Assembly (NCBI RefSeq): GCF_029210495.1
Contig: NZ_JARGDK010000003.1
Location: 186,001-250,000 of the forward strand
Reading direction: 5' to 3'
Length of the DNA stretch: 64,000 nucleotides
Origin: Pseudothioclava nitratireducens
GTDB taxonomy: Bacteria > Pseudomonadota > Alphaproteobacteria > Rhodobacterales > Rhodobacteraceae
A program made the translations under genes and the position numbers. Below, piece after piece: positions 27,157 to 35,752 of the stretch. The notes beneath the pieces are model-generated. The model did no database searches. It worked only from the letters and a program-made list of their open reading frames with translations, and was not told the DNA's origin. The first letter of the stretch is position 1. Every line of letters starts with the position of its first letter.

Positions 27157-28492
27157 GCGTGAGTCCCTCGACCAGAAGCGACGGCACGACTTGCGTCAGG
27201 TGCATCCGCGCATCATTTGCCGGCGTGATCCGCAACAGCATCTCGCGCAGGTTTCCGGCAATCGTGCATTCGTTGACCGGATATTGGATCTCGCCGTTCT
27301 CGACCCAGAAGCCGGACGCCCCGCGCGAGTAATCCCCCGTCGTCGGGTTGATGGTCGAGCCGATAAACGAGGTCACCAGAAGCCCCGTGCCCATCTCACG
27401 GATCAGGTCTTCGCGCGACCGGCAGCCTTGGGTCAGCATCGTATTGCCCGTCCCCGGCGAGGGCGGCGAAGAGGTGCCCCGCGACGCGCTCGCGGTGCTT
27501 TGCATCCCCAGTTTTCGTGCGGTGGCAAGGTCAAGGGTCCAGCCGGTCAGCACGCCGTTCTCGACAATAGCGCGCCGGGTCGTCGGCAACCCCTCGGCAT
27601 CGAAGGGCCGCGAGCCAGAGACCCGCGCGCGATGCGGGTCTTCGATCAATGAAATCCCTTCGGGCAGAACCTGTGCGCCCAGCGCATCACGTAGCCACGA
27701 CGCGCCCCGCGCGATCGCGCTGCCGTTCACCGCGGCGGTCAAATGTCCGATCAGGCTCCCGGCGATCCGCTCGTCCAAGAGCACCGGATAAGCGCCGGTC
27801 CTGGGGCGGCGCGGTTGGGCCCGCTCGACCGCGCGCTGCCCGGCGAGGTGCCCGACCTCCTCGGCGCTTGGCAGATCGGCCTGAAAAATCCGGCTCTCGG
27901 CGGCCCAGTCACGCTCCATCGAGAGGCCTTCGCCTGAAATCGCGACCGCGGAAACCGACCGCGACGAGCGCCCATAGCCGCCCGAAAACCCGTTGCTCGT
28001 CGCCAGATGCATCCGGCGGCGCGAATAGGACGCCGAGGCCGATTGCACCTGCGCAACACCTTCGACCGCAAGTGCCGCCGCCTCTGCCGCACGGGCATCC
28101 GCCTCCAGATCGGCTGCGGCCGGTTCGGGGCTGGTGTCTTCCAGTTCAAGCGAAGCAATGTCCCAATCGCGCGCAAGCTGCGACGGATCGGCCAAGCCGA
28201 TATACGGATCTTGCGGCGCCTCACGCGCCATCGCAACCGCGCGCTCCGCCATCTCTCCAATGGTCCGCGCCGAAAGGTCAGAGGCCGAGACACAGGCCTG
28301 CCGCCCGTCCATCAGGACGCGCAGGCCAAGCTCGATCCCCTCCGACCGCTCCGCCTGTTCAAGCGCACCTCCGCGCACATCAATCGAAACGGACCGCCCA
28401 TCCACCACAAGCGCATCCGCCGCTTCCGCACCCGCGCTGCGGGCGGCATCGAGAAGGGCTTCGGTCAGATCCGAAAGGTGAGGCTGCGTCAT
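27143..28492 (-). CDS. pmbA: TldD/PmbA-family metalloprotease-related protein PmbA
   Basis: 449 aa, the usual PmbA length. Conserved segments are YSRRRMHLATSNGFSGGYG split mid-protein, GLPTTRRAIVENGVLTGWTLDL and the C-terminal TTGDYSRGASGFWVENGEI plus EMLLRI, all TldD/PmbA hallmarks. PmbA is the partner lacking the metal site; TldD-PmbA degrade unfolded peptides (microcin maturation, CcdA). tldD is not in the window. Start at 28492 set by GGAG six nt upstream. Confidence 0.92.
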   Translation of the reverse strand: MTQPHLSDLTEALLDAARSAGAEAADALVVDGRSVSIDVRGGALEQAERSEGIELGLRVLMDGRQACVSASDLSARTIGEMAERAVAMAREAPQDPYIGLADPSQLARDWDIASLELEDTSPEPAAADLEADARAAEAAALAVEGVAQVQSASASYSRRRMHLATSNGFSGGYGRSSRSVSAVAISGEGLSMERDWAAESRIFQADLPSAEEVGHLAGQRAVERAQPRRPRTGAYPVLLDERIAGSLIGHLTAAVNGSAIARGASWLRDALGAQVLPEGISLIEDPHRARVSGSRPFDAEGLPTTRRAIVENGVLTGWTLDLATARKLGMQSTASASRGTSSPPSPGTGNTMLTQGCRSREDLIREMGTGLLVTSFIGSTINPTTGDYSRGASGFWVENGEIQYPVNECTIAGNLREMLLRITPANDARMHLTQVVPSLLVEGLTLAGQ

Positions 28493-28522
28493 CGTGTCTC
28501 CAGACCCTGCGCTGAAAATCAC

Positions 28523-28550
28523 GGGCCGCCCGGTTTCTGCCGGGCGGCCC
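28523..28550 (-). terminator. Terminator after the DUF2125 gene
   Basis: An 11-bp perfect stem GGGCCGCCCGG / CCGGGCGGCCC with a 6-nt loop, followed on the minus strand by GTGATTTTC. It lies between the DUF2125 gene and pmbA; the short T tract makes it only moderately strong. Confidence 0.6.
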
Positions 28551-28567
28551 GCCGTCATGTGTCGTCT

Positions 28568-30061
28568 TTACTGGATGCGCTGACCGTTGGCGAGGATTTC
28601 CCCGCCCTCCTTGAACTCGATGGTCGAGCTCAGTTCGTCATCGCCGGTCGGACGCGCATAAAGCCCCAACATCATCTGCGCGAACATCACCTGATCCTGT
28701 GGCAGCAAGCCCATATTCACCAGCTTGCCCATCAAACCATTGGCGCCAGCCAAACGCAGGTCGATCTGCCCCACGGGCATTGGCATCGGCATGGAATTGT
28801 CGAACGCCATTGCACCGGAGCCATCCAGCTCGACCCCGACCGCATCCAGACGCAGCTTGTTGATGCTGAGCGTCTCAACCTCGAAGGGCATCGGCGCATC
28901 CATCATCATTTCCGGCTCGGGCGCGAAGAAGTCCATCGTCGCGCGACCCTCGCCGCTCAGGTCTACGGTCAGCGTCGCCGGGTCACGCGGCAGCTGCCCG
29001 GTCGGATCGAACATCGCCCAAAGCTGATCGGCAATGGTCAGCCCCTCAAGGCTCAGCTTGCCGACAAACGCGCTCGGCTCTTCGTTCGGCGCGACCGGGA
29101 AACCGACATCAAAGACCACCGCATCCATCGCCGCCGACATCGGCAGCGGCATCGCATCTGCACGCGCAGCCATGGTAATACCTTGACCCGAAGTCGCGTA
29201 GCGCAGGGTTTCTTCGGACATTTTCATGCCAAATGTGCCACTTTGCGACTGCGCGTCGATCGTCACGTTTCCGTCGGGACCGGACAGGTCCATCTTGAAG
29301 CTCGACGGGCCCTGCGTCATGTCCATCGAGGCGTCCATCCCCGCCGCAAGCGCCACGCCCATATCGACGTAATCGACCCCTTCGGGCAGGAACGCATCCG
29401 ACACCGCCTTCAAATCGACCATGCGGCCTTCCATCTGGAAGGTCGACCCGGTTTCAGGATCGGCGCCGGAGGCCGTCATCCGCAGACCCGCGAGGTCGAA
29501 ATCAGAGGTGATCCGCTGACCGCCATCTTCCTTGACAACATAGGTCCCCTTGCCACCGCTCAGCGACATCCAGACCTTCGCCGGAACCGACACATCGCCT
29601 TCCGTCACAAGCTGATCCATCTCGATGACGAATTCCGGCATCGTGATATCATAGGCAAGGTTCGCGGGCGTGCCGGAGACGATCATGAGCGTGTCGGCCT
29701 GCCGCATCATGATATCCATGGTCATCGGCACCTGCTCGTCGATCTGCGACTTGGCGACGGCGGTCATCTCCTTGGCAAAGCTCGCCTCCACGGTGCCGTT
29801 CCCCAGATCGCGCAACGTGATCTGCGGGATGTTCACGACCATGGACGAGCCTTCGATATCCTGAGTCAGCGCAACCTCGTTGAGCCGCAGAGCGCCCGCA
29901 GAAGACTCCTCGGAGCCGACCGAAACGTCATAGCCATAGAGCTTGTACTGCGACTTCCAAGCGTCCCAGACCTGCCCCGGGCTGACCTCGGCGAAAACGG
30001 CACCCGTGTTAAGCGCTGCTGCGCATACCATTCCCGCCGAAACGGCCATAATGCGACCCAT
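28568..30061 (-). CDS. DUF2125 domain-containing exported protein
   Basis: 497 aa with a signal peptide (MGRIMAVSAGMVCAAALNTG, cleavage near VFA-EV). The body is rich in beta strands and Met, with repeats of the type LRMTASGADPETGS / LSLEGLTIADQLWAMFDPTG. It looks like the DUF2125 family found mainly in Rhodobacterales and relatives; function unknown. Start at 30061 has GAGGT 5 nt upstream; the much longer open frame upstream is antisense to the crotonase gene and is rejected. Probably a single-gene unit. Confidence 0.75.
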   Translation of the reverse strand: MGRIMAVSAGMVCAAALNTGAVFAEVSPGQVWDAWKSQYKLYGYDVSVGSEESSAGALRLNEVALTQDIEGSSMVVNIPQITLRDLGNGTVEASFAKEMTAVAKSQIDEQVPMTMDIMMRQADTLMIVSGTPANLAYDITMPEFVIEMDQLVTEGDVSVPAKVWMSLSGGKGTYVVKEDGGQRITSDFDLAGLRMTASGADPETGSTFQMEGRMVDLKAVSDAFLPEGVDYVDMGVALAAGMDASMDMTQGPSSFKMDLSGPDGNVTIDAQSQSGTFGMKMSEETLRYATSGQGITMAARADAMPLPMSAAMDAVVFDVGFPVAPNEEPSAFVGKLSLEGLTIADQLWAMFDPTGQLPRDPATLTVDLSGEGRATMDFFAPEPEMMMDAPMPFEVETLSINKLRLDAVGVELDGSGAMAFDNSMPMPMPVGQIDLRLAGANGLMGKLVNMGLLPQDQVMFAQMMLGLYARPTGDDELSSTIEFKEGGEILANGQRIQ

Positions 30062-30174
30062 GTCATACCTCTTTGCACATATGAATTCGCCAATAGCATC
30101 CCGCCCCCCGTCGCAATGGTCAAGGGCTCGCGGGGCTGCTAGGACATAACGAAACCATGAGGAGAGACTGCGCC

Positions 30175-30786
30175 ATGATCGAGGTGAGCCAGGACGCCGG
30201 GCTGTGGACCGTGACAATCGACCGGCAGGACAAAGCCAATTCGCTGACCCGCGAGATGCTGAGCACGATCGCGGATGCGGCAGAGAGCGCCGGGCGTGAG
30301 GGGGCGCGTGTATTCGTCCTGCGCGGGCGCGGCAAAGTGTTCTCGGCTGGCGCCGATCTGGACGAGGCCCGCGCGGGTCTTGCGACCGACCCCGTCTGGG
30401 AACGTCTGTCGGGCGCAATTGCCGCCCTGCCCTGCCTGAGCATCGCGGCACTCAATGGAACCCTCGCGGGGGGGGCGATGGGGATGGTGCTGGCCTGTGA
30501 CCTGCGCATCGCGGTGCCGGGCGCGAAATTCTTCTATCCGGTCATGAAGCTTGGCTTCCTGCCGCAACCCTCCGATCCGAAGCGGATGGCCGCGCTGATC
30601 GGACCGGCGCGGGCCAAGATGATCCTGATGGCCGGGCAAAAGATCGAGACGCCCGAAGCACTGTCTTGGGGTCTGATCGACCGGATCGTCGAGACCGATG
30701 CGCTCGATGAGACCATCGCGACGCTCGCTGCGGATGCGCGTTCGGCCACGCCCGAGCATGTCGCGGGGATCAAGGGTCTAATCTGA
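30175..30786 (+). CDS. Crotonase-fold protein (enoyl-CoA hydratase/isomerase family), atypical
   Basis: 203 aa, shorter than the usual 255-260. The CoA-binding signature is present (KVFSAGADLDEA; oxyanion-hole GTLAGGAMG). At the positions of the two catalytic glutamates of enoyl-CoA hydratase (GGGCE.. and ..QPE..) it has Met (GGAMG) and Val (YPVMKLG), so simple hydratase chemistry is unlikely. An 8-G run (30468-30475) encodes the oxyanion loop. GGAGAG ribosome site supports the ATG at 30175. Isolated gene, terminator after it. Confidence 0.82.
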   Translation: MIEVSQDAGLWTVTIDRQDKANSLTREMLSTIADAAESAGREGARVFVLRGRGKVFSAGADLDEARAGLATDPVWERLSGAIAALPCLSIAALNGTLAGGAMGMVLACDLRIAVPGAKFFYPVMKLGFLPQPSDPKRMAALIGPARAKMILMAGQKIETPEALSWGLIDRIVETDALDETIATLAADARSATPEHVAGIKGLI

Positions 30787-30844
30787 GCGCAGTCGCATCA
30801 GGCGCTTCGTCAACTCATCTCTGATGTGATGAACGCCAAAAAGA

Positions 30845-30873
30845 AAAAGGGCGCATGAAATATGCGCCCTTTT
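30845..30873. terminator. Bidirectional terminator between crotonase and DUF2853 genes
   Basis: A 12-bp perfect stem AAAAGGGCGCAT / ATGCGCCCTTTT with a 5-nt loop, A-rich on the left and T-rich on the right, positioned between two convergent genes. Confidence 0.85.
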
Positions 30874-30894
30874 CTGAATTCGGTTTCTAACGGC

Positions 30895-31236
30895 TCAGGC
30901 GTAGACGCCCTCTTTGCCGAAATGCTTCACGAGCATGTAATAGATCACAACGCGATACTTGTTGCGCTCCGACTTGCCATAGGTCTCGATGACAGCATTG
31001 ATCGCGTCCATCAGCTGCGGGCCATCGGCAAGGCCGAGCTTCTTGATGAGGAAGTTGTTCTTAACGGTCTCAAGCTCGGAAGCCTGGCTGCCTGCGACGG
31101 TCGAGGCGTCGGCATTGTAGATCGCCGGACCGCAGCCGATCGTGACCTTGGTCAGCAGCGCCATATCCGGGGTCATGCCGCATTTGTTCTTGAGGTCATC
31201 GGCGTATTTCGCGATCAGCTCGTCTCTCTTACCCAT
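30895..31236 (-). CDS. DUF2853 family protein
   Basis: 113 aa small acidic/basic mixed protein, MGKRDELIAKYADDLKNK at the start, VTIGCGPAIYNADASTVAGS in the middle and KYRVVIYYMLVKHFGKE at the end. This matches the DUF2853 family of unknown function, common in Rhodobacterales (from memory). Cytosolic, no signal. GGGAG ribosome site 7 nt before the ATG at 31236; earlier in-frame codons lack one. Confidence 0.82.
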   Translation of the reverse strand: MGKRDELIAKYADDLKNKCGMTPDMALLTKVTIGCGPAIYNADASTVAGSQASELETVKNNFLIKKLGLADGPQLMDAINAVIETYGKSERNKYRVVIYYMLVKHFGKEGVYA

Positions 31237-31367
31237 TTGTTCACTCCCACCTGTGAATAATACCTGGTTTTTGTCATCCGGCGCCAAAGGGCGTCACGAC
31301 ATGCGCAGAGCCTAATGTGAAGACTCCCGCGACACCAAGGGAAAAATCCGTGCCGCTTCCCCGTCGC

Positions 31368-31928
31368 TCACCCACGTTTCAGGCGGATGATATACTGGTT
31401 GGCCATCACCTGAAGCTCCGCCCGCGGACCAAGCAGCGTTACCACCGCCTCAACCGCACGTTTGACCGGTGCTCCGAGATTGTCCGACTGCCAGTTGAAA
31501 TCGTCACCCGCGATGATGCCATCCGGCTTCACCTTGCGCAGGCAGATCTCGAGGTCCTGATTGATAAACGGCTCATTATGGTTGCCGTCGATATAGACCC
31601 AGTCGAGCGTGCCGTCGGGAAGCGTTTCCAGCGCGGCTTCGGACATCGCACGATGAATTTTCACGCGCGCGTCCGAGCGGAATTTCTCGACCACCGAGAG
31701 GTATTTCTCCTCCATCAGATGTTCGTTCTTCTTGCGGCCAAAGCCGGTATTGCCAAATTCCGGCTGGTAGAGCCACGGATCAATGAGATGGAGTTCCGCC
31801 GGTTCGGTCTCTGCAAGGATACGTTCCGAGAAATTCCCCTCCCAGACACCGATCTCTGCGCAGACTCCACCTTTTGGCATCAATGCCAGCAAGCGGCCAC
31901 GCACACGGTCACGTTTCGAAGATTCCAT
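31368..31928 (-). CDS. Class I SAM-dependent methyltransferase
   Basis: 186 aa Rossmann-fold methyltransferase: motif I VCAEIGVWEGNFSERIL, motif II LHLIDPW, motif for the acidic residue DWVYIDGNH and VKPDGIIAGDD. This is the TylF/MtfB-like small type. Substrate unknown. GAGGG 4 nt before the ATG at 31928. Next upstream on the same strand is ahcY (terminator between), which disposes of the S-adenosylhomocysteine product, but that adjacency may be chance. Confidence 0.82.
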   Translation of the reverse strand: MESSKRDRVRGRLLALMPKGGVCAEIGVWEGNFSERILAETEPAELHLIDPWLYQPEFGNTGFGRKKNEHLMEEKYLSVVEKFRSDARVKIHRAMSEAALETLPDGTLDWVYIDGNHNEPFINQDLEICLRKVKPDGIIAGDDFNWQSDNLGAPVKRAVEAVVTLLGPRAELQVMANQYIIRLKRG

Positions 31929-32012
31929 ACTGCCCTCAGATACGATTAAAGGCCCCAAAGGGCGCTGTGAATGCGCGGATTCTACCGTGCGGCTTGAACC
32001 AAGCAACAGAAA

Positions 32013-32038
32013 GCGGGCGAAGGTTGCCCTTCGCCCGC
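32013..32038 (-). terminator. Terminator of ahcY
   Basis: An 11-bp perfect stem GCGGGCGAAGG / CCTTCGCCCGC with a 4-nt loop, followed on the minus strand by TTTCTGTT. It lies about 30 nt after the ahcY stop. Confidence 0.75.
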
Positions 32039-32067
32039 ATTTCCTTGGTCAGTGATGCTGCCGCGAC

Positions 32068-33459
32068 TCAGTAGCGGTAGTGATCCGCCTTGAACGGGCC
32101 TTCGACCGTGACGCCGATATAGGAGGCCTGATCAGGACGCAGCGTGGTGAGCTTGACGCCGATCCGGTCGAGATGCAGGCGCGCCACCTTTTCGTCGAGA
32201 TGCTTGGGCAGGATGTAGACGCCCGGCGCATACTCTTCGCCCTTGGTCCACAGTTCGATCTGCGCGAGAACCTGGTTGGTGAAGCTCGCTGACATCACGA
32301 AGCTCGGGTGGCCGGTGGCGTTGCCGAGGTTCAGCAGGCGGCCTTCGGAGAGCAGGATGATCCGCGCGCCCGAGGGCATCTCGATCATGTCCACCTGATC
32401 CTTGATGTTGGTCCATTTGTGGTTCTTGAGCGCGGCGACCTGAATTTCGTTGTCGAAATGGCCGATGTTGCCGACGATCGCCATGTCCTTCATCTCGCGC
32501 ATATGCTCGATGCGGATCACGTCCTTGTTGCCGGTGGTGGTGATGAAGATGTCGGCGCTGGAAACCACATCCTCGAGCACGACGACCTCGAACCCGTCCA
32601 TCGCAGCTTGCAGCGCGCAGATCGGATCGACTTCGGTCACTTTCACGCGGGCACCGGCGCCACGCAGCGACGCGGCGGATCCTTTGCCCACATCGCCATA
32701 GCCGCAGACGACAGCGACCTTGCCTGCCATCATCACGTCAGTCGCGCGACGGATACCGTCCACGAGAGATTCCTTGCAGCCGTATTTGTTGTCGAATTTC
32801 GACTTGGTGACGGAGTCGTTCACGTTGATCGCCGGGAAGGGCAGAAGGCCCTTTTTGTGCAGATCATAGAGACGGTGCACGCCCGTGGTCGTCTCTTCAG
32901 AGACACCTTTGATCGCGTCGCGCTGCTTGGTGAACCAGCCGGGGCTTTCGGCAAGGCGCTTCTTGATCTGATTGAAGAGGCATACTTCTTCTTCCGAGGT
33001 CGGCACTTCGATCAGGTCGGTTTCGCCAGCCTCGACGCGCGCGCCGAGCAGGATGTAAAGCGTCGCATCCCCGCCATCGTCGAGGATCATATTGCAGGTG
33101 CCTTCGTCGAACTGGAAAATCTTGTCGGTGTAGGCCCAATATTCCTCAAGCGTCTCACCCTTGACCGCGAAGACAGGCGTGCCACCCGCAGCAATCGCCG
33201 CTGCCGCATGATCCTGCGTCGAGAAGATGTTGCACGAGGCCCAACGCACGTCCGCGCCCAGCGCCTTGAGCGTCTCGATCAGCACAGCGGTTTGTACGGT
33301 CATGTGCAGCGAACCCGCAATGCGCGCGCCTTTGAGCGGCTGGCTCTCGCCATATTCCGCGCGGCACGCCATCAGGCCCGGCATTTCGGTTTCGGCGATA
33401 TCGAGTTCCTTGCGGCCAAATTCCGCAAGCGAGATATCTTTGATGATGTAATCGGCCAT
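32068..33459 (-). CDS. ahcY: Adenosylhomocysteinase
   Basis: 463 aa. Hydrolyses S-adenosylhomocysteine to adenosine and homocysteine in the activated-methyl cycle. NAD-binding motif [15 protein letters not shown], substrate residues in [16 protein letters not shown], and the C-terminal KADHYRY tail. In Rhodobacter capsulatus ahcY lies in the regA-hvrA neighbourhood, as here. A hairpin in the 5' leader (33468-33487) covers the GGGGAG ribosome site, suggesting translational control. Confidence 0.96.
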   Translation of the reverse strand: MADYIIKDISLAEFGRKELDIAETEMPGLMACRAEYGESQPLKGARIAGSLHMTVQTAVLIETLKALGADVRWASCNIFSTQDHAAAAIAAGGTPVFAVKGETLEEYWAYTDKIFQFDEGTCNMILDDGGDATLYILLGARVEAGETDLIEVPTSEEEVCLFNQIKKRLAESPGWFTKQRDAIKGVSEETTTGVHRLYDLHKKGLLPFPAINVNDSVTKSKFDNKYGCKESLVDGIRRATDVMMAGKVAVVCGYGDVGKGSAASLRGAGARVKVTEVDPICALQAAMDGFEVVVLEDVVSSADIFITTTGNKDVIRIEHMREMKDMAIVGNIGHFDNEIQVAALKNHKWTNIKDQVDMIEMPSGARIILLSEGRLLNLGNATGHPSFVMSASFTNQVLAQIELWTKGEEYAPGVYILPKHLDEKVARLHLDRIGVKLTTLRPDQASYIGVTVEGPFKADHYRY

Positions 33460-33465
33460 AAGAGG

Positions 33466-33487
33466 CTCCCCAAATTCACATTTGAGG
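33466..33487 (-). promoter_or_regulatory. Hairpin with GNRA tetraloop enclosing the ahcY ribosome-binding site
   Basis: In the transcript sense the leader has CCTCAAAT, loop GTGA, then ATTTGGGG: 8 contiguous pairs (one G-T). The 3' arm plus the next AG forms the Shine-Dalgarno GGGGAG, 6 nt before the ATG. This would mask the ribosome site unless opened. It does not match a riboswitch consensus I know. Confidence 0.5.
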
Positions 33488-33530
33488 CGTCTTTATCATC
33501 GGGACCCTTAACGGGCAATGAGCGCGCGCA

Positions 33531-34010
33531 TTACCCTGCGGGCAATATCCCTTCGGCTTCAAGCAGGGCGAGCGGGCTTTGCCCGGCCGCCCAACCAAGA
33601 CCCGACGACACCACGCAGGAAACATTGTCAGAACGCGTGTAGACCGCGGTCCAGGTTCCCATGATTTCCGAGGCCCAGAGTTCTACAGATCGACCCTGTT
33701 CCAGCGGAACATGAGTTTTCTTATGCTCTGCAAAGTCGTGCTTGAGCGTGGAAACTAGCTGGGCGCGCTGATCGCAATAGGGCACATTGACATCCTGCGC
33801 CGCACCAAACTCCTCGACCGCGTCGAAGACCGACAGATCGCCATAGGGGATCGCGGAGCCGTGATCATCCATGGGCCGACCGTATTCCGCAAAATCGTCG
33901 ATCTTGGGCGGCCGCTCATCGGGCAGCACCATGGAGGCCGCAAAACCGACTGGCAGGGCAGCCCCGATCACGGTCAACGCGATCATCGCAAATGTTGTTT
34001 TCTTGGTCAT
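33531..34010 (-). CDS. Hypothetical exported or membrane-anchored protein
   Basis: 159 aa, not recognised. N-terminal basic stretch and hydrophobic helix (MTKKTTFAMIALTVIGAALP, then GFAAS) that could be a signal peptide or anchor. The mature part is acidic then mixed, with two cysteines (VPYCDQRAQLV and NVSCVVSS) that could form a disulfide, and a Trp-containing strand GTWTAVYTR. GGAG about 9 nt before the ATG at 34010. It lies between ahcY and the divergent HD gene. Confidence 0.6.
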   Translation of the reverse strand: MTKKTTFAMIALTVIGAALPVGFAASMVLPDERPPKIDDFAEYGRPMDDHGSAIPYGDLSVFDAVEEFGAAQDVNVPYCDQRAQLVSTLKHDFAEHKKTHVPLEQGRSVELWASEIMGTWTAVYTRSDNVSCVVSSGLGWAAGQSPLALLEAEGILPAG

Positions 34011-34139
34011 CGGAGCGGTCTCCGTCTGTTTAGGTCTGCCGGAACAACCACCAAACCCCGCATCGGTTCCCAAACGGACCGATCTCACGTTTACAGACGG
34101 TCAGGCATTGGATAGCTCTGAGGCCAATCAGGAGGACCC

Positions 34140-34724
34140 ATGAAACGCGCTTGGCAACGGATGCTCTCGGGGCGCAGGCTCGACCTGCTCGACCCGACAC
34201 CGATGGATATAGAGGTGGAGGACATCGCCCATGGACTGGCCTTTGTCGCGCGCTGGAACGGTCAGACGCTGGGCGACTGGCCCTATTCGGTCGCAGAGCA
34301 TTCGCTGCTGGTCGAAGAGATTTTCGCCCGTCAGAATCCGGGGATCGGGGCGCGCTGGCGCTTGGCGGCCCTGCTGCATGATGCACCGGAATATGTGCTG
34401 GGTGACATGATCAGCCCGGTAAAGGCGGCCATCGGCAGCGGTTATGGAGAGCTGGACGCGCGGCTGACTGCGGCGATCCACCTGCGGTTCGGACTTCCGA
34501 CAAGCCTGCCCACGCCGATCAAGAAAGCGATCAAGGCTGCGGATATCGTCTCTGCCCGGCTCGAAGCCGAACAAATTGCCGGCTTCTCCACCGATGAGGC
34601 CGACAAGCTGTTTGGAAAACTCGACCCGAATGTCGCGCGCGGCCTCACCATCCGCCTCAGACCGCCGGCGGACGTGCGTGCGGACTACACCGCACGCTAT
34701 GCATCCCTCATGGCCGAGGTCTAA
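34140..34724 (+). CDS. HD-domain phosphohydrolase (YfbR-like)
   Basis: 194 aa. Metal residues of the HD fold are seen: His in SVAEHSLLVEE, His-Asp in LLHDAPEYVLGDM and Asp in IKAADIVSA. The closest known function is the 5'-nucleotidase YfbR or related HD hydrolases; substrate unproven. GGAGGA ribosome site directly upstream. Placed between the 159-aa exported protein gene and convergent hvrA. Confidence 0.85.
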   Translation: MKRAWQRMLSGRRLDLLDPTPMDIEVEDIAHGLAFVARWNGQTLGDWPYSVAEHSLLVEEIFARQNPGIGARWRLAALLHDAPEYVLGDMISPVKAAIGSGYGELDARLTAAIHLRFGLPTSLPTPIKKAIKAADIVSARLEAEQIAGFSTDEADKLFGKLDPNVARGLTIRLRPPADVRADYTARYASLMAEV

Positions 34725-34742
34725 GCGACGACCACGGGCCGG

Positions 34743-35051
34743 TCAGATCGCAAGATCGTCGAGCGTCTTGCCATCGGCCAGCGCGGCCTGCACCCAAAGC
34801 GGCTTGCGACCGCGCCCGGTCCAGGTTTGGCTGGCATCGGCGGGATTGGCATATTTCGGACGCACTGGTTTGCGCGTCTTGGTTTGCGCGGCCTCGGTCA
34901 GTTCCGCGAGCGTAAAACCCTTTTCGCGAGCGATTTCCTCGACCGCTTTCAGCGCTTCTTTTTTCTTACGCTCTTCAAACGAGTTAATGGCGCGATCGAC
35001 GCGGGCACGCAACGACTTCAACTCGGCAAGGGAAAGAGTGTCGATATCCAT
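34743..35051 (-). CDS. hvrA: H-NS-family DNA-binding regulator HvrA
   Basis: 102 aa. N-terminal coiled-coil oligomerisation segment (LAELKSLRARVDRAINSFEE) and C-terminal DNA-binding core TWTGRGRKPLWV (res 76-87), the AT-hook-like motif of H-NS/HvrA. In Rhodobacter capsulatus hvrA lies downstream of regA and controls photosynthesis and nitrogen genes. Here it follows senC-regA on the same strand. An 11-bp inverted repeat in its leader (35061-35098) ends ten nt from the ATG. Confidence 0.9.
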   Translation of the reverse strand: MDIDTLSLAELKSLRARVDRAINSFEERKKKEALKAVEEIAREKGFTLAELTEAAQTKTRKPVRPKYANPADASQTWTGRGRKPLWVQAALADGKTLDDLAI

Positions 35052-35060
35052 TAGGGACTC

Positions 35061-35098
35061 CGTTTATTCAGACGAGTTGGTTCTAGCCTGAATAAACG
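35061..35098. repeat. 11-bp perfect inverted repeat in the hvrA leader
   Basis: CGTTTATTCAG at 35061-35071 and CTGAATAAACG at 35088-35098, separated by 16 nt. Positioned between the regA stop and the hvrA ATG, ending next to the GGAG ribosome site. No T run follows, so not a standard terminator; it may be an operator (H-NS autoregulation or another dimeric regulator) or an mRNA hairpin affecting hvrA. Confidence 0.75.
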
Positions 35099-35128
35099 AG
35101 AGCACAATATTTATTTTGCAAATTGCAA

Positions 35129-35683
35129 TTAACGCGGGCTTCTTTTGGCCAAAATCCGCTGCAATGTGCGCCGATGCATATTTAAGCGGCGTGCCGTTTC
35201 CGAAACATTTCGGTCGCAGAGCTCATAAACGCGCTGAATATGCTCCCAGCGGACGCGATCCGCGCTCATCGGATTTTCGGGCGGCGGCGGCAGCGTTTCG
35301 CCTTTGGCCAGAAGCGCATTGGTGATGTCGGTCGCATCGGCGGGCTTCGACAGATAGTCTGTCGCGCCGATCTTCACCGCCGCAACCGCAGTTGCGATGG
35401 CGCCATAGCCCGTCAGGACAACGATCCGCGCACCGGGGCGCCGCTCCCGCAACGCCTCTACCACGTCAAGCCCGTTACCATCTTCGAGACGCAGGTCGAT
35501 AACCGCGTAGGCCGGCGGGCGCGATTGCGCGATTGCCTTGCCCGCCGCCACGGTTTCCGCCGTAACAGTCTCGAATCCGCGCTTCTCCATGGCCCGCGCC
35601 AGACGGCTTAGGAATGGCACATCGTCATCGACCAGAAGCAGCGTCCGATCCGCGCCCAGTTCGACAAACTCATCTTCGGCCAT
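35129..35683 (-). CDS. regA: Response regulator RegA (PrrA/ActR)
   Basis: 184 aa. Receiver domain with acidic pocket LLLVDDD (res 16-21) and phosphoacceptor Asp63 in AVIDLRLEDG, then a proline linker and a Fis-type helix-turn-helix (ETARRLNMHRRTLQRILAK). Global redox regulator of photosynthesis, respiration, N2 and CO2 fixation in Rhodobacter. Between senC and hvrA on the same strand, with its kinase regB divergent at 36488. Confidence 0.96.
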   Translation of the reverse strand: MAEDEFVELGADRTLLLVDDDVPFLSRLARAMEKRGFETVTAETVAAGKAIAQSRPPAYAVIDLRLEDGNGLDVVEALRERRPGARIVVLTGYGAIATAVAAVKIGATDYLSKPADATDITNALLAKGETLPPPPENPMSADRVRWEHIQRVYELCDRNVSETARRLNMHRRTLQRILAKRSPR

Positions 35684-35752
35684 GGCTCATTCCTCTGTTC
35701 TCTCCTGAGATGTTTTAGGCGCTTCCGCCCAAAGCGTCAAACGCCCGAAAGA

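Noticed and set aside
28007-30142. 711-codon plus-strand open frame opposite pmbA and the DUF2125 gene
   Set aside because: Shadow of genuine genes, no ribosome site or family features.
33460-33530. SAM/SAH or SAH riboswitch upstream of ahcY
   Set aside because: A hairpin over the ribosome site is present, but I could not match the loop and pseudoknot layout of those classes; recorded only as an unclassified hairpin.
34022-34100. 8-bp inverted repeat CCGTCTGT/ACAGACGG in the divergent region before the HD gene
   Set aside because: A 63-nt spacer and short arms make chance likely in this base composition.
35061-35098. Intrinsic terminator between regA and hvrA
   Set aside because: The repeat has a 16-nt loop, AT-rich arms and no T run on either strand.
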